In this document: positions 43,556-56,123 of the stretch, piece after piece
Numbering within the stretch: position 1 is the stretch's first letter
Layout of the letters: each line of letters opens with the position of its first letter
Assembly: GCF_003323745.1 (NCBI RefSeq)
Contig: NZ_QOIL01000002.1
Span: forward strand, 465,753 to 529,752
Reading direction: 5' to 3'
Source: Sphaerisporangium album
GTDB taxonomy: Bacteria; Actinomycetota; Actinomycetes; Streptosporangiales; Streptosporangiaceae
DNA: 64,000 nt
Program-made: the position numbers and the translations under genes
Notes under the pieces: model-generated
Told to the model about the DNA's origin: nothing
The model's database searches: none
Seen by the model: the letters and a program-made list of their open reading frames with translations, nothing else

Positions 43556-44380
43556 GTGGAAAAGATTTGGATCGTGACCGGGGCTGCGTCGGGCCTCGGT
43601 CGAGAGGTCGCGCGCGCCGCACTGGAAGAAGGGGACGTCGTCGTCGCCACCGATCGCGACACGGCGGGCGCCGCGGTGCTGGCCGACGCCCACGGCGATG
43701 CAGTCGATACCGTGCAGCTCGACGTGACCGACCTCGGCCGCGTCGACGAGGTCGTGGCCGACGTGGTCCGGCGGCACGGCCGCATCGACGTACTCGTCAA
43801 CGCGGCCGGTCGTGGCCATATCGGCGCGGTCGAGGAGACGTCCGATACCGAGCTGCGTCGTCTGATGGAGCTGCACTTCTTCGGCCCGGCCGCGCTCACG
43901 CGCGCGGTCCTGCCGCATATGCGCGCGCAGCGGAGTGGTGCGATCGTGCAGATCAGCAGCCTGGCCGGCCAGCTCTCGGTCCCGGGGATGTCGGCGTACT
44001 CGGCCGGGAAGTTCGCGCTGGAGGGATTCTCGGTCGCGCTGGCACAGGAGGTCGCGCCCCTGGGGATCAAGGTGCTCATCGGTCAGCCCGGTGCGATGCG
44101 GACGAACTTCGCCGGCCCGGCGATCAGCGAGTCCGAGCGCATCGCAGACTACGAGGCAACCGTCGGGGGGCTCCGTAAGCACGTGGCGGAGGTCACCGGA
44201 CAGCAGCCGGGTGACCCGGAGAGGGTCGCGGCGGCGCTGCTAACGGCACTGGCGGCCGAGGACACGCCCGTCCGCCTGCCGCTCGGCAATGACGCATTCG
44301 ATCGGCTGACCGCGGACGCGGACAGGACGCAGCAGGACCGGGTGGCATGGGAGGAGGTGTCCCGTGGCACCGACTTCTGA
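43556..44380 (+). CDS. short-chain dehydrogenase/reductase 1
   Basis: 274 aa from GTG 43556 (AAGGAG 9 nt upstream). Classical SDR: cofactor motif VTGAASGLGREV, DVTDL acidic turn, NAAGRGHIG (NNAG variant), catalytic Ser in VQISSLAGQ and the YSAGK Tyr-Lys pair. The C-terminus (residues 190-274) is long, as in SDRs with bulky substrates. Substrate unknown. It overlaps the next SDR gene by 17 nt and sits behind the twin GGGTGA operators. Confidence 0.92.
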   Translation: MEKIWIVTGAASGLGREVARAALEEGDVVVATDRDTAGAAVLADAHGDAVDTVQLDVTDLGRVDEVVADVVRRHGRIDVLVNAAGRGHIGAVEETSDTELRRLMELHFFGPAALTRAVLPHMRAQRSGAIVQISSLAGQLSVPGMSAYSAGKFALEGFSVALAQEVAPLGIKVLIGQPGAMRTNFAGPAISESERIADYEATVGGLRKHVAEVTGQQPGDPERVAAALLTALAAEDTPVRLPLGNDAFDRLTADADRTQQDRVAWEEVSRGTDF

Positions 44381-45146
44381 GACGACCGCCGGCCGTGTCG
44401 GCCGTGTCGCGGGCAGGACTGCGCTGGTGACCGGCGGCGCGAAGGGCATGGGCGCGGCAACCGTGCGGCTGCTCGCCGAGGAGGGCGCCCGTGTGGCCGC
44501 CGTCGACGTCGACCTCGAGGGGGCGCGCAGGCTGGCGGACGAGCTCGGTCCCGATGTCATCGCCCTGCCCATGGACGTGCGATCCGCAGACGAGTGGGCC
44601 GCGGCGGTCCAGGAGGTCGAGGAGCGCTTCGGCGCCGTCGACATCCTCGTCAACAACGCCGGCATCGCCGACCCGGGGCTGATCGGGCAGTGGGCGCTCG
44701 ATCGCCTCCAGCGCACGATCGACGTCAACCTGGTCGGGGTCTTCAACGGCATCCAGGCCGTGCTCCCCGCGATGAAGCGTGCCGGTGGCGGCTCGATCGT
44801 CAACATCAGCTCGGTCGGATCATTCCAAGGTGTGCCAAGGATGTCGCCGTATGTGGCCACCAAGTGGGGCGTGCGCGGTCTGACCAAGTCGGCGGCGCTG
44901 GAGCTGGGCGTGCACGGAATCCGTGTGAACGCGGTGCACCCCGGCCAGACCAGGACACCGATGACGGAGGGAGTCGTCTTCGACACCAGCGCGATCGCGC
45001 TCGGGCGGGTCGGGGAACCCGAGGACATCGCGCGAGCGGTGCTGTTCCTCGCGTCGGACGAGTCCAGCTTCATCACCGGGAGCGACCTCGTCGTCGACGG
45101 TGGTCAGATCGCCGGACAGGCGGACTACAGCGGCCTCCCGCTGTAG
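44364..45146 (+). CDS. short-chain dehydrogenase/reductase 2 (hydroxysteroid dehydrogenase-like)
   Basis: 260 aa from GTG 44364 with GGGAGGAGG inside the preceding gene. Classical SDR of FabG/3-alpha(20-beta)-hydroxysteroid dehydrogenase type: VTGGAKGMGAATVRLL, DVRSADEW, NNAGIAD, ISSVGSFQG, YVATKWGV (Tyr-Lys) and the C-terminal FITGSDLVVDGGQIAGQADY signature. Probably oxidises or reduces a hydroxyl group on a hydrophobic compound with NAD(H). Followed by a strong hairpin terminator. Confidence 0.92.
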   Translation: MAPTSETTAGRVGRVAGRTALVTGGAKGMGAATVRLLAEEGARVAAVDVDLEGARRLADELGPDVIALPMDVRSADEWAAAVQEVEERFGAVDILVNNAGIADPGLIGQWALDRLQRTIDVNLVGVFNGIQAVLPAMKRAGGGSIVNISSVGSFQGVPRMSPYVATKWGVRGLTKSAALELGVHGIRVNAVHPGQTRTPMTEGVVFDTSAIALGRVGEPEDIARAVLFLASDESSFITGSDLVVDGGQIAGQADYSGLPL

Positions 45147-45151
45147 TCACC

Positions 45152-45189
45152 CGGGGTGCGGCCTCGGCCCTCGTCTCGGCCGCACCCCG
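45152..45189 (+). terminator. terminator after the SDR pair
   Basis: Perfect 12-bp stem (CGGGGTGCGGCC / GGCCGCACCCCG) with a 14-nt loop, just after the stop of the second SDR and before the MarR promoter. Confidence 0.75.
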
Positions 45190-45240
45190 CTGGCGACCAT
45201 CAGACGGATGACTTGTCACCCTGAGTGCTAGCATGGCGCG

Positions 45241-45711
45241 GTGAATGAGGCGGAGCAGTTGTCAGATCGCGAACGTCGCGCGTGGTACGGCTTCCTCACG
45301 ATGCAGGAAGACCTCCGTCGCCACCTCAATCGCGAGCTGACCAACGACTCCGGCATCTCACTGTCGGACTTCGCCGTCCTGAGCACGCTGCAGCAGTCCG
45401 AGATCGGCGCCCTCCGGATGTTCGAACTGCGAGCGGCACTGCGCTGGGAGAAAACCCGGCTGACGCATCAGGTGACGAGGATGATGAAGCGGGACCTCGT
45501 CGCTCGCGTCCACTGCGAAGAGGACGCCCGTGGCATGCGCATCCATCTGACCGAGACCGGCCGCAACACGATCGAAGCGGCCATCCCGGGCTATCTCGAC
45601 CACGTTCGCAGAGTGCTGTTCGACGTGGTCACCCCGCGGCAGCTCGACGCCCTGGCAGACGTCTCCGAGCAGGTGCTCGAGGCCCTGGCGGCCGAGCCGA
45701 TCGACGACTAG
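45241..45711 (+). CDS. MarR-family transcriptional regulator, leaderless
   Basis: 156 aa from GTG 45241. Winged helix: SLSDFAVLSTLQQSE, MFELRAALRWEKTRLTHQVTRM and MRIHLTETGRNTIEAAIPGY. The start lies exactly 6 nt after TAGCAT (45229-45234), so the mRNA is probably leaderless. It sits just downstream of the two SDR genes and is the likely reader of the GGGTGA-N4-TCACCC operators. Confidence 0.88.
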   Translation: MNEAEQLSDRERRAWYGFLTMQEDLRRHLNRELTNDSGISLSDFAVLSTLQQSEIGALRMFELRAALRWEKTRLTHQVTRMMKRDLVARVHCEEDARGMRIHLTETGRNTIEAAIPGYLDHVRRVLFDVVTPRQLDALADVSEQVLEALAAEPIDD

Positions 45712-45787
45712 GGCGGGTCGCGCGCGCTCGCCAGCATCACGACGGGCCGGCTCCCGGAGAGGTGAACGCCATTCATCTCAGCGCACC

Positions 45788-45896
45788 GATGTGTCCGATC
45801 CCGAGTCCGTGGCCGCCATGGTCGCCCGCGCGGTCGCCGAGTTCGGCCGCCTGGACCTCGCCGCCAACGTCGCCGGGGTCGGGGAAGTCGTCGGTG
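45788..45896 (+). pseudogene. internal fragment of an SDR gene
   Basis: The frame reads TDVSDPESVAAMVARAVAEF and then GRLDLAANVAGVGEVVG, the middle part of a classical SDR up to the NNAG motif. There is no start, no cofactor motif and no catalytic part. It abuts the stop of the next minus-strand gene. It may be debris of the same SDR whose C-terminus survives at 40324. Confidence 0.55.
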
Positions 45897-45908
45897 CGAA
45901 GCGTGGCG

Positions 45909-46871
45909 TCAGTAGCCGGCGGTGGGGTCGATCACGCCTTCCAGCGGGTGGGCGTCGCGGAGGTGGCGGACGTTGCGTTCGACGCGTTCGCACAGCATGC
46001 GCGTGACGTACTCCGGGGAGTCGGCACAGTGTGAGGTGATCAGCACCCTGGGGTCGTCCCACAGAGGGTGGCCGCCGGGGAGCGGCTCGGGGTCGGTCAC
46101 GTCCAGGCCGGCGGCGGCGAGGCGGTCCTCCCGCAGCGCTTCCACCAGGGCATCGGTGTCGATGTGGGCGCCGCGGGCGACGTTGACGATCACGGCGTGC
46201 GGGGGGAGCAGCTCCAGCTCCGGGCGGCCGATGACGTGCCTCGTACCAGGGGTGAGGGCGAGCGCCAGCACCAGCACGTCCGTGCCGGGAAGCGTCGCGT
46301 GCAGGGCCGAGGGCGGCAGCGTATCGTCGGCGCCGTCCAGCTTGTCCGGACGGCGGCGGATGACCGTGATGTGGCATCCGAACGGCTGGAGCAGCCGGAC
46401 GAGCTTCCCGGCGATGCCTCCGCCGCCCAGGATCGTCACCGTCCGGCCGCTCAGCGAAGTGGGGGGCATGGGCAGCCACCTCGGCGTCCGCGCCTGGCGG
46501 GCGATGTTGCGCAGGGACGCCAGCGTCAGAAGGAGCGCGTGCTCGCTCACCTGCCCGGCGTAGGCCCCCTTGGCGCAGGTGAAGGTCACCTCGTCGCGGA
46601 ACGCCCCGGCCTCCGCGTACTTCTCGACCCCTGCCCATGGGAACTGCACCCACCGGATGCCCGGATGGGCGTCCAGGGTCTCGCCGAGCAGCTCGGGCCG
46701 CGCGGGGACGAGCCAGACGAGCCCGTTCGCCGCGCCGGGCGGGACCACGGCGCCGCCGCCGCGGGCCACGGCCTCCGCGAGGGCGGCGCGCACCCGCTCG
46801 GCCTCGGGATCGGCGGCCGCTTCCGGGCCGTCGGGGACGACTATCGCGATTCTGGCTTCCACGACGCACAT
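45909..46871 (-). CDS. D-isomer-specific 2-hydroxyacid dehydrogenase
   Basis: 320 aa from ATG 46871 (GGAGCG about 11 nt upstream); a GTG nine bases inside is an alternative. Catalytic triad of the family: Arg in VNVARGAHIDTDALVEAL, Glu in GLDVTDPEPLP and His in LITSHCADSPEY. The nucleotide motif is TILGGGGIAGKLVRLL, with a basic VIRRRPDK after the second strand that suggests NADP. It oxidises a D-2-hydroxyacid or reduces a 2-ketoacid; substrate unknown. Divergent from ppdK, with three DasR-like operators in between. Confidence 0.88.
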   Translation of the reverse strand: MCVVEARIAIVVPDGPEAAADPEAERVRAALAEAVARGGGAVVPPGAANGLVWLVPARPELLGETLDAHPGIRWVQFPWAGVEKYAEAGAFRDEVTFTCAKGAYAGQVSEHALLLTLASLRNIARQARTPRWLPMPPTSLSGRTVTILGGGGIAGKLVRLLQPFGCHITVIRRRPDKLDGADDTLPPSALHATLPGTDVLVLALALTPGTRHVIGRPELELLPPHAVIVNVARGAHIDTDALVEALREDRLAAAGLDVTDPEPLPGGHPLWDDPRVLITSHCADSPEYVTRMLCERVERNVRHLRDAHPLEGVIDPTAGY

Positions 46872-47318
46872 TCTGTCGCGGATCGCTCCAGGCGACGCCG
46901 CGCTCGTGGCCCTGCCGGCCGTGGCCGCGCTCGGCCTGACGACCGCGGTGATCGGCGTGGTGAACAATTATCGGTTCCGGGGTCCTCGGCGGTCTGCTGT
47001 AGCCCTTCCCTCCAGAGGCGGTAACGCGGCGGGCGTTGGAAATGGTCTACACCAGTCATGGTCTACACCAATGGGCGCCGTTGAATGGGCGGTGAATCTA
47101 CCTGACCGCTTCCTGGAATTGGTATATACCATGCTCGGCCCCGCCCGGGTTTTCCTCCCCGCGGCCTTATCCGAGGCAATGGATTAGACCGCTATATTGG
47201 GTTCTAGCAGGGAAGACGCCCTCCCGAGACGAGGGTGACGTTTCCCTCAAGGAACCATAGGTAGAGTCCCCCGCAACGAGGCGGAAGCATACGCCGTGAA
47301 GTCGTTGAAGGAGCTCGA
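46872..47318. promoter_or_regulatory. 447-nt divergent control region of ppdK and the dehydrogenase
   Basis: No supported gene. It contains three DasR-like sites (47043-47131) and a low-GC stretch (47160-47210) suited to the ppdK promoter. Confidence 0.55.
47043..47131. promoter_or_regulatory. three dre-like (DasR/GntR) operators
   Basis: TGGTCTACACCA at 47043-47054 and again at 47059-47070, and the perfect palindrome TGGTATATACCA at 47120-47131. The streptomycete DasR consensus contains TGGTCTAGACCA, so all three fit within one or two bases. DasR links N-acetylglucosamine supply to carbon metabolism and development. Control of ppdK or the divergent dehydrogenase is inference. Confidence 0.65.
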
Positions 47319-49997
<2,679 letters not shown>

Positions 49998-50003
49998 GAC
50001 CGG

Positions 50004-50040
50004 CCCGGTCCGGGCGGCCGCCGAGGCGGCCCGGACCGGG
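50004..50040 (+). terminator. terminator of ppdK
   Basis: Perfect 12-bp stem (CCCGGTCCGGGC / GCCCGGACCGGG), 7 nt after the ppdK stop, with a loop that can pair further (GGCC / GGC). Confidence 0.8.
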
Positions 50041-50173
50041 GTGTGGCGTTCTGCCGGCAGGGGGGGTCGTACGGGCGTTTTGATCTGCGCATATATCGGA
50101 TATGCCAGGGTTGCCGTGAGTTTCCCGCATGTTAGTGATGGCGGGCCCGTCCCGGGGTAGCATCCCGCTACCG

Positions 50174-51412
50174 ATGAGAGGCTATGACCAGTTCGATCAG
50201 GCCAGATGGGTGCCGGAACCCGCCGGCAACCCCGAGCGCAGCGCGTTCGAACGCGACCGGGCGCGGGTGCTGCACAGCGCGGCGCTGCGGCGGCTGGCCG
50301 CGAAGACGCAGGTCGTCGGGCCGGGGGAGTTCCCCGACCACGGCCGCCACATCCCGCGCACCCGCCTGACCCACTCGCTCGAATGCGCCCAGATCGGCCG
50401 TGAGATGGGCAAGGCGCTCGGCTGTGACCCCGACCTGGTGGAGACGGCCTGCCTGGCCCACGACCTCGGCCACCCGCCGTTCGGGCACAACGGCGAGGCC
50501 GCGCTCAACGAGCTGGCCGCCCGGTGCGGCGGGTTCGAGGGCAACGCCCAGAGCCTGCGCCTGCTCGTCCGGCTGGAGGCCAAGGTGCTGACCGCCGACG
50601 GGCGCAGCGCCGGGCTCAACCTCACCCGCGCCACGCTCGACTCCGCGCTCAAGTACCCGTGGACCTCCGCCCACGGCGCCAAGTACGGCGTCTACGCCGA
50701 CGACCTCGCGGTCTTCGACTGGGTCCGCCAGGGCTCGCCGGCCGGGAGCGTCAGCTTCGAGGCGCAGGTCATGGACTGGTCGGACGACGTCGCCTACTCC
50801 GTGCACGACCTGGAGGACGCCCTGCACTCCGGCCACGTCCTGCCCGCGCAGCTCGGCGACGCCGAGGAGCGGCGGGAGGTGTGCGAACGCACGCTCAAGT
50901 GGTACGCGGGCGACAGCAGCCTCACCGAGCTGGAGGAGACCTTCGCCCGGCTGATCGGGGAGCCGCTGTGGCCGTGGCGCTTCGAGGGCAGCATGGGCGA
51001 TCTGGTGGCGCTGAAGTCGTTCACCAGCGGGCTGATCGGGCGCTTCTGCCTGTCCGCGCAGGCCGCCACCCGCGAGGCGTACGGACGGGAGGTGCTCACC
51101 CGGCACGGGGCCGAGCTGGTCGTGCCGAGGACGACCCGCCTGGAGTGCGCGCTGCTCAAGGGGCTGACGGCGCACTACGTGATGGCCAGGGACGACCACA
51201 ACGCCAACCAGGCCCGCCAGCGCGAGCTGATCGCCGAGCTGGCCTCGATGATCATGCTGGGCGCGCCGGGGACGCTGGAGCCGGCGCTGCGTCCCGCCTT
51301 CGCCGAGGCGGCCGACGACGCCGCCCGCCTGCGCGTGGTCGTCGACCAGATCGCCTCCCTCACCGACGTCTCGGCGGTGAGCCTGCACCGCGGTCTCGGC
51401 GCGCGCCTGTAG
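50174..51412 (+). CDS. dgt: deoxyguanosinetriphosphate triphosphohydrolase-like protein
   Basis: 412 aa from ATG 50174. HD-domain metal site: the first His in RLTHSLECAQIG, then HD in CLAHDLGHPPFGHNGEAAL and a later Asp in VMDWSDDVAYSVHDLEDAL. Dgt-type enzymes release triphosphate from dGTP or other dNTPs and so control the dNTP pool. The shorter start is preferred over 50129 because the conserved N-terminus begins here and TAGCAT (50158-50163) gives a very short leader. It is part of the conserved dgt-dnaG-sigma block of actinobacteria. Confidence 0.93.
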   Translation: MRGYDQFDQARWVPEPAGNPERSAFERDRARVLHSAALRRLAAKTQVVGPGEFPDHGRHIPRTRLTHSLECAQIGREMGKALGCDPDLVETACLAHDLGHPPFGHNGEAALNELAARCGGFEGNAQSLRLLVRLEAKVLTADGRSAGLNLTRATLDSALKYPWTSAHGAKYGVYADDLAVFDWVRQGSPAGSVSFEAQVMDWSDDVAYSVHDLEDALHSGHVLPAQLGDAEERREVCERTLKWYAGDSSLTELEETFARLIGEPLWPWRFEGSMGDLVALKSFTSGLIGRFCLSAQAATREAYGREVLTRHGAELVVPRTTRLECALLKGLTAHYVMARDDHNANQARQRELIAELASMIMLGAPGTLEPALRPAFAEAADDAARLRVVVDQIASLTDVSAVSLHRGLGARL

Positions 51413-51528
51413 GGGCTCGCGCCGTTCGCGGTGGACGAGGACCGTGGCGAGCGGGAAGGGCGGGCCCGTGGCCGGCTTCGGCGACATCGAAGCCTGCCGC
51501 CACACGGCGGTCGTGGGCGGGCGCCGCC

Positions 51529-52422
51529 CTAGCCGCGGCGCACGTCCGACGGGTCGCCGGTCTGGGTCGGGACGGGGCGGCGGGTGGGCTTCTTCTGGGG
51601 CTTGGACGCGCAGAGGGTGCGGCAGGGAGGCGTCGCGCCGACGGCGGCGCGCACGGCCGACACGCGCGCGGCGGGGGACAGCGTCGGGTTGCCGCTCAGC
51701 CAGGCGTCCAGGTACGTCCAGGGGTCGACCATGCCCCGGCGCACCCACCAGTACTTGGAGGACGTCGACCACGACAGCGCGAAGTACAGGTTGGTCCCCT
51801 GGCCCTTGGCGTTGCCCGAGTCGCCGACCTGGCCGAGCACCTGGCCCGCGCTCACCCGGACCCCGGGGCGGATGCCCTGCGCCACCGCGTCGAGGTGCCC
51901 GCCGAGGTAGCGCACGCCGTCGTCCCCGATGATCGACACGAACCGGCCCTCGCGGTCCGCGCCGTGGTCGGTGGAGGCCGTCCAGCGGTTGCTGGCGTTG
52001 ACCTCGTGCACCACGCCGCCGACGGGCGCGACGAACGCGCAGCCCTTCCCCGCCCAGATCGTGCTCTTGGGCAGGACGAGCTGCTGGCGGGCGTAGCTGA
52101 CCCGGCAGCCCTTCACCGGGAAGGCGTAGGTGAAGCGCGACACCTTGGGCGGGGGCACCCGGACCGGCTCGTCGCCCTCGGGAGGGGTGACCTTCGGACG
52201 CGGGCTCGCGGCGCCGGAGGGCTCCCCGGACGGCTTCAGCGTGGCCGCGTCGATCTCGCCCCGGTCCGCGCTCGGGGACGGGCTCGGCTCGCCCGTGTCG
52301 CTCGGGAGCGCCCGCGGGGAGGTGGTGGGAAGCGTGCTGATGCCGGCCACCCCGGACGGGGCGGCGCAGGCCGCGGTGACGAGCACCGTCGCGGCAATGG
52401 CGGCGAGTCGCCCCGGTCGCAT
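51529..52422 (-). CDS. M23/LytM-like lipoprotein, probably non-catalytic
   Basis: 297 aa from ATG 52422 (GGTGGAG 5 nt upstream). Signal sequence ending in VTAACAAP (Cys19, likely lipidated), then a 90-residue Pro/Ser/Thr-rich linker. The C-terminal domain has the LytM order: CAFVAPVGGVVHEVN, RYLGGHLDAV and GQVLGQVGDSGNAKGQGTNL. Active M23 peptidases end with an HLHFE motif; here it reads NLYFA, so two zinc/catalytic histidines are gone. It may bind peptidoglycan or activate another hydrolase, like NlpD/EnvC-type LytM proteins. Confidence 0.78.
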   Translation of the reverse strand: MRPGRLAAIAATVLVTAACAAPSGVAGISTLPTTSPRALPSDTGEPSPSPSADRGEIDAATLKPSGEPSGAASPRPKVTPPEGDEPVRVPPPKVSRFTYAFPVKGCRVSYARQQLVLPKSTIWAGKGCAFVAPVGGVVHEVNASNRWTASTDHGADREGRFVSIIGDDGVRYLGGHLDAVAQGIRPGVRVSAGQVLGQVGDSGNAKGQGTNLYFALSWSTSSKYWWVRRGMVDPWTYLDAWLSGNPTLSPAARVSAVRAAVGATPPCRTLCASKPQKKPTRRPVPTQTGDPSDVRRG

Positions 52423-52564
52423 GATCTCCACCCGTTTGACGTTACCGAAATCGAGCGTTTCCTTTCTAACCGACCTCCATGCTCGCCATGACCCATTCAC
52501 GGAAAATCACCCATCACGGGCAGCTCGCGCCCAGGTTGTCGGCGGTGAGTCGTAGACTCGCGGC

Positions 52565-54439
52565 GTGGCAGGGCGGATCAGTGACGAGGACATCGCGCTC
52601 GTGCGTGAGCGCTCATCGATCGCCGACGTCGTGGGGGAGCACATCCAGCTCCGCAACGCGGGCGGCGGCAACCTCAAAGGGTTGTGCCCCTTCCACGAAG
52701 AGAAGTCCCCCTCCTTCAACGTGACGCCCTCGCGGGGCTACTGGTACTGCTTCGGCTGCGCCGAAGGCGGGGATGTCATCACGTTCGTCCGCAAGCTGGA
52801 GCATCTGTCCTTCGCCGAGGCGATCGAGCGGCTGGCCCAGCGCGCCGGCATCCAGCTGCGGTACGAGCAGGGCGGATACGTCCCGGGGCGCGAGCACGGC
52901 GAGCGCAGCCGCCTGATCGAGGCCCACCGGGTCGCCGCCGAGTTCTACGTCTCGCTGCTGTCGGAGGCCGAGGCCGCCCCCGGACGCCGGTTCCTCTCCG
53001 AGCGGGGGTTCGAGCGGGTCGACGCCGAGCTCTTCGGGGTCGGGTACGCCCCCGCCGAGTGGGACCGCCTGGCCCGCCACCTGCTGGCCCGGGGCTTCAC
53101 CGCGGCCGAGCTCGTCAAGGGCGGCCTGGCCCGTGAGGGCCGCCGCGGCCCGGTCGACCGCTTCCGCGGCCGGCTCGTCTGGCCGATCCGCGACATCACC
53201 GGCGAGACGATCGGCTTCGGGGCGCGCAGGCTGCTCGAAAGCGACGACGGGCCCAAGTACCTCAACACCCCCGAAAGCCCCATCTACAAGAAGAGCACGG
53301 TCCTCTACGGCATCGACCTGGCCAAGCGCGAGATCTCCAAGCGCTCGCAGGCCGTCGTCGTCGAGGGGTACACCGACGTGATGGCCTGCCACCTGGCCGG
53401 CGTCCCGACGGCGGTCGCCACGTGCGGCACCTCTTTCGGCGAGGAGCACATCAAGGTCCTGCGGCGGCTCCTGCTCGACCAGGCCGAGTTCCGCGGCGAG
53501 GTCGTGTTCACCTTCGACGGCGACTCGGCGGGGCAGAAGGCCGCCCTGCGCGCCTTCGCCGACGAGCAGAAGTTCGTCACCCAGACTTTCGTGGCCGTCC
53601 AGCCCGACGGCCTCGACCCGTGCGACCTGCGCGTCAAGCACGGGGACGGCGCGGTGCGCGAGCTGATCGCCGGGCGCGAGCCGCTGTTCGCGTTCGCCAT
53701 CCGCAGCGTGATCTCCCGCTACGAGCTGGACACCAACGAGGGCCGCCTGGCCGCGCTGGACGCCGCCGCGCCGCTGGTGGCCGGCATCAAGGACTCCGCC
53801 CTGCGCGGGCGGTACGCCGTCGACCTCGACCGCTGGCTCGGGTTCATGGACGAGCGCATGGTGCTGCGGCGCATCCAGGAGGTCGGCGGGCGGCAGGCCG
53901 GCGGGCGCCCGGCCGCCCCCGAGCGCGGCGGCAGGCGGCCCGCCGCGCCGCGTCCGCCCGACCCCGCCGACCCCGCGGTCCGCCTGGAGTCCGAGGCGCT
54001 GAAGCTCGCCGTCCAGCGGCCCGCCCTCATGGGGCCGGAGTTCGACGCGCTCGGCGCGGGGGCGTTCACCGTCCCCGGGCACGTCGCGCTGTACGAGCTG
54101 ATCATGGAGGCGGGGGGCACGGTGACCGGCGGCCCGGGCGGGCGCGACTGGGTCGACATCCTGCTCGGCGCCACGAACGACGACGGGCTGCGCGGGCTGG
54201 TGACGCGGTTCGCCGTCGAGCCGCTGCGGGCGGACCTGGAGGGCGAGGAGCGCTACGGCGCGGCCGTCCTGGCGCGGCTGTCGGAGGTCGCGGTGACGCG
54301 CGCGCTCGTTCAGGTCAAGGCGAAGATGGAACGGCTCAACCCGGTCGAGCAGCAGCAGGAGTACAACCGTCTCTTCGGGGAACTGGTGGCGCTCGAACAA
54401 CAACGGCGCGTGTTAAGAGAACGGGCCGTCGGCGCATAA
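52565..54439 (+). CDS. dnaG: DNA primase
   Basis: 624 aa from GTG 52565. The CHC2 zinc finger ([14 protein letters not shown] ... [11 protein letters not shown], residues about 38-66) recognises template DNA. The TOPRIM core has [16 protein letters not shown] with catalytic Glu near 265 and the acidic motif [16 protein letters not shown] near 318. The C-terminal 180 residues form the DnaB-binding helical domain after a Pro/Arg-rich linker. It makes RNA primers for replication. TAGACT (52553-52558) lies 6 nt before the GTG, so the transcript appears leaderless. It precedes a sigma factor gene, as in the classic macromolecular synthesis operon. Confidence 0.97.
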   Translation: MAGRISDEDIALVRERSSIADVVGEHIQLRNAGGGNLKGLCPFHEEKSPSFNVTPSRGYWYCFGCAEGGDVITFVRKLEHLSFAEAIERLAQRAGIQLRYEQGGYVPGREHGERSRLIEAHRVAAEFYVSLLSEAEAAPGRRFLSERGFERVDAELFGVGYAPAEWDRLARHLLARGFTAAELVKGGLAREGRRGPVDRFRGRLVWPIRDITGETIGFGARRLLESDDGPKYLNTPESPIYKKSTVLYGIDLAKREISKRSQAVVVEGYTDVMACHLAGVPTAVATCGTSFGEEHIKVLRRLLLDQAEFRGEVVFTFDGDSAGQKAALRAFADEQKFVTQTFVAVQPDGLDPCDLRVKHGDGAVRELIAGREPLFAFAIRSVISRYELDTNEGRLAALDAAAPLVAGIKDSALRGRYAVDLDRWLGFMDERMVLRRIQEVGGRQAGGRPAAPERGGRRPAAPRPPDPADPAVRLESEALKLAVQRPALMGPEFDALGAGAFTVPGHVALYELIMEAGGTVTGGPGGRDWVDILLGATNDDGLRGLVTRFAVEPLRADLEGEERYGAAVLARLSEVAVTRALVQVKAKMERLNPVEQQQEYNRLFGELVALEQQRRVLRERAVGA

Positions 54440-54571
54440 GAATCTTTACTTTCCGCTCGTCGGCTTGGCCAAACATTTGTTTGATATCGATTCGGTAATG
54501 AATTCGGCTTACCGTCGGTGACAAAAATAGGGCCTGCCGTTTTACGGTGCCTATACAGCAGACTATGTCCC

Positions 54572-55720
<1,149 letters not shown>

Positions 55721-55736
55721 GGCGCGAGTGGCCGGC

Positions 55737-55769
55737 GCCGGCGACCGGGAGACGATCGCGGTCGCCGGC
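55737..55769 (+). terminator. terminator after the sigma factor gene
   Basis: Perfect 11-bp stem (GCCGGCGACCG / CGGTCGCCGGC) with an 11-nt loop, 16 nt after the stop. Confidence 0.75.
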
Positions 55770-56123
55770 CCTGTCGCGCGTCCGTCCGGTTTGACAGAAT
55801 TCCGCGCGGAGATTTTCAGGGTAATTTCGTATATGATTCCGGCGTATATCCTGCGATCATTCAAGGGTGTGAAAAGAGCCGTCGATTCCGCGGCGGCCGG
55901 CCGAATAATCATGCCGCCCTCGAATGACGGGCTTCACATTCGGCGGCGGCGGGGGATGATGGTCCCATGAGGCCGGTCTGCCGCCCGGGTCCTGCGCCCG
56001 TTTCCGGCGTCGGGCGGCTCCACCGCCGAGGCCCGCCCTCGCCGGCCTGATCACCCCAGGGCGGCCACCTGGACGCGGCCCGCGTCCGGTCCAGGGCTTC
56101 ACCTGACACCTACAGCGCGGAAG
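55770..56123. other. 354-nt intergenic region with an AT-rich patch
   Basis: TTGACA (55791-55796) is a perfect -35 box, followed by AT-rich DNA to about 55920, but no gene follows within reach. The short frames here lack any support. It may be a leftover promoter or the target site of the TnpB element. Confidence 0.35.

Noticed and set aside
55791-55930. Promoter starting from a perfect TTGACA
   Set aside because: No -10 box at a usable spacing and no gene downstream before the TnpB element.
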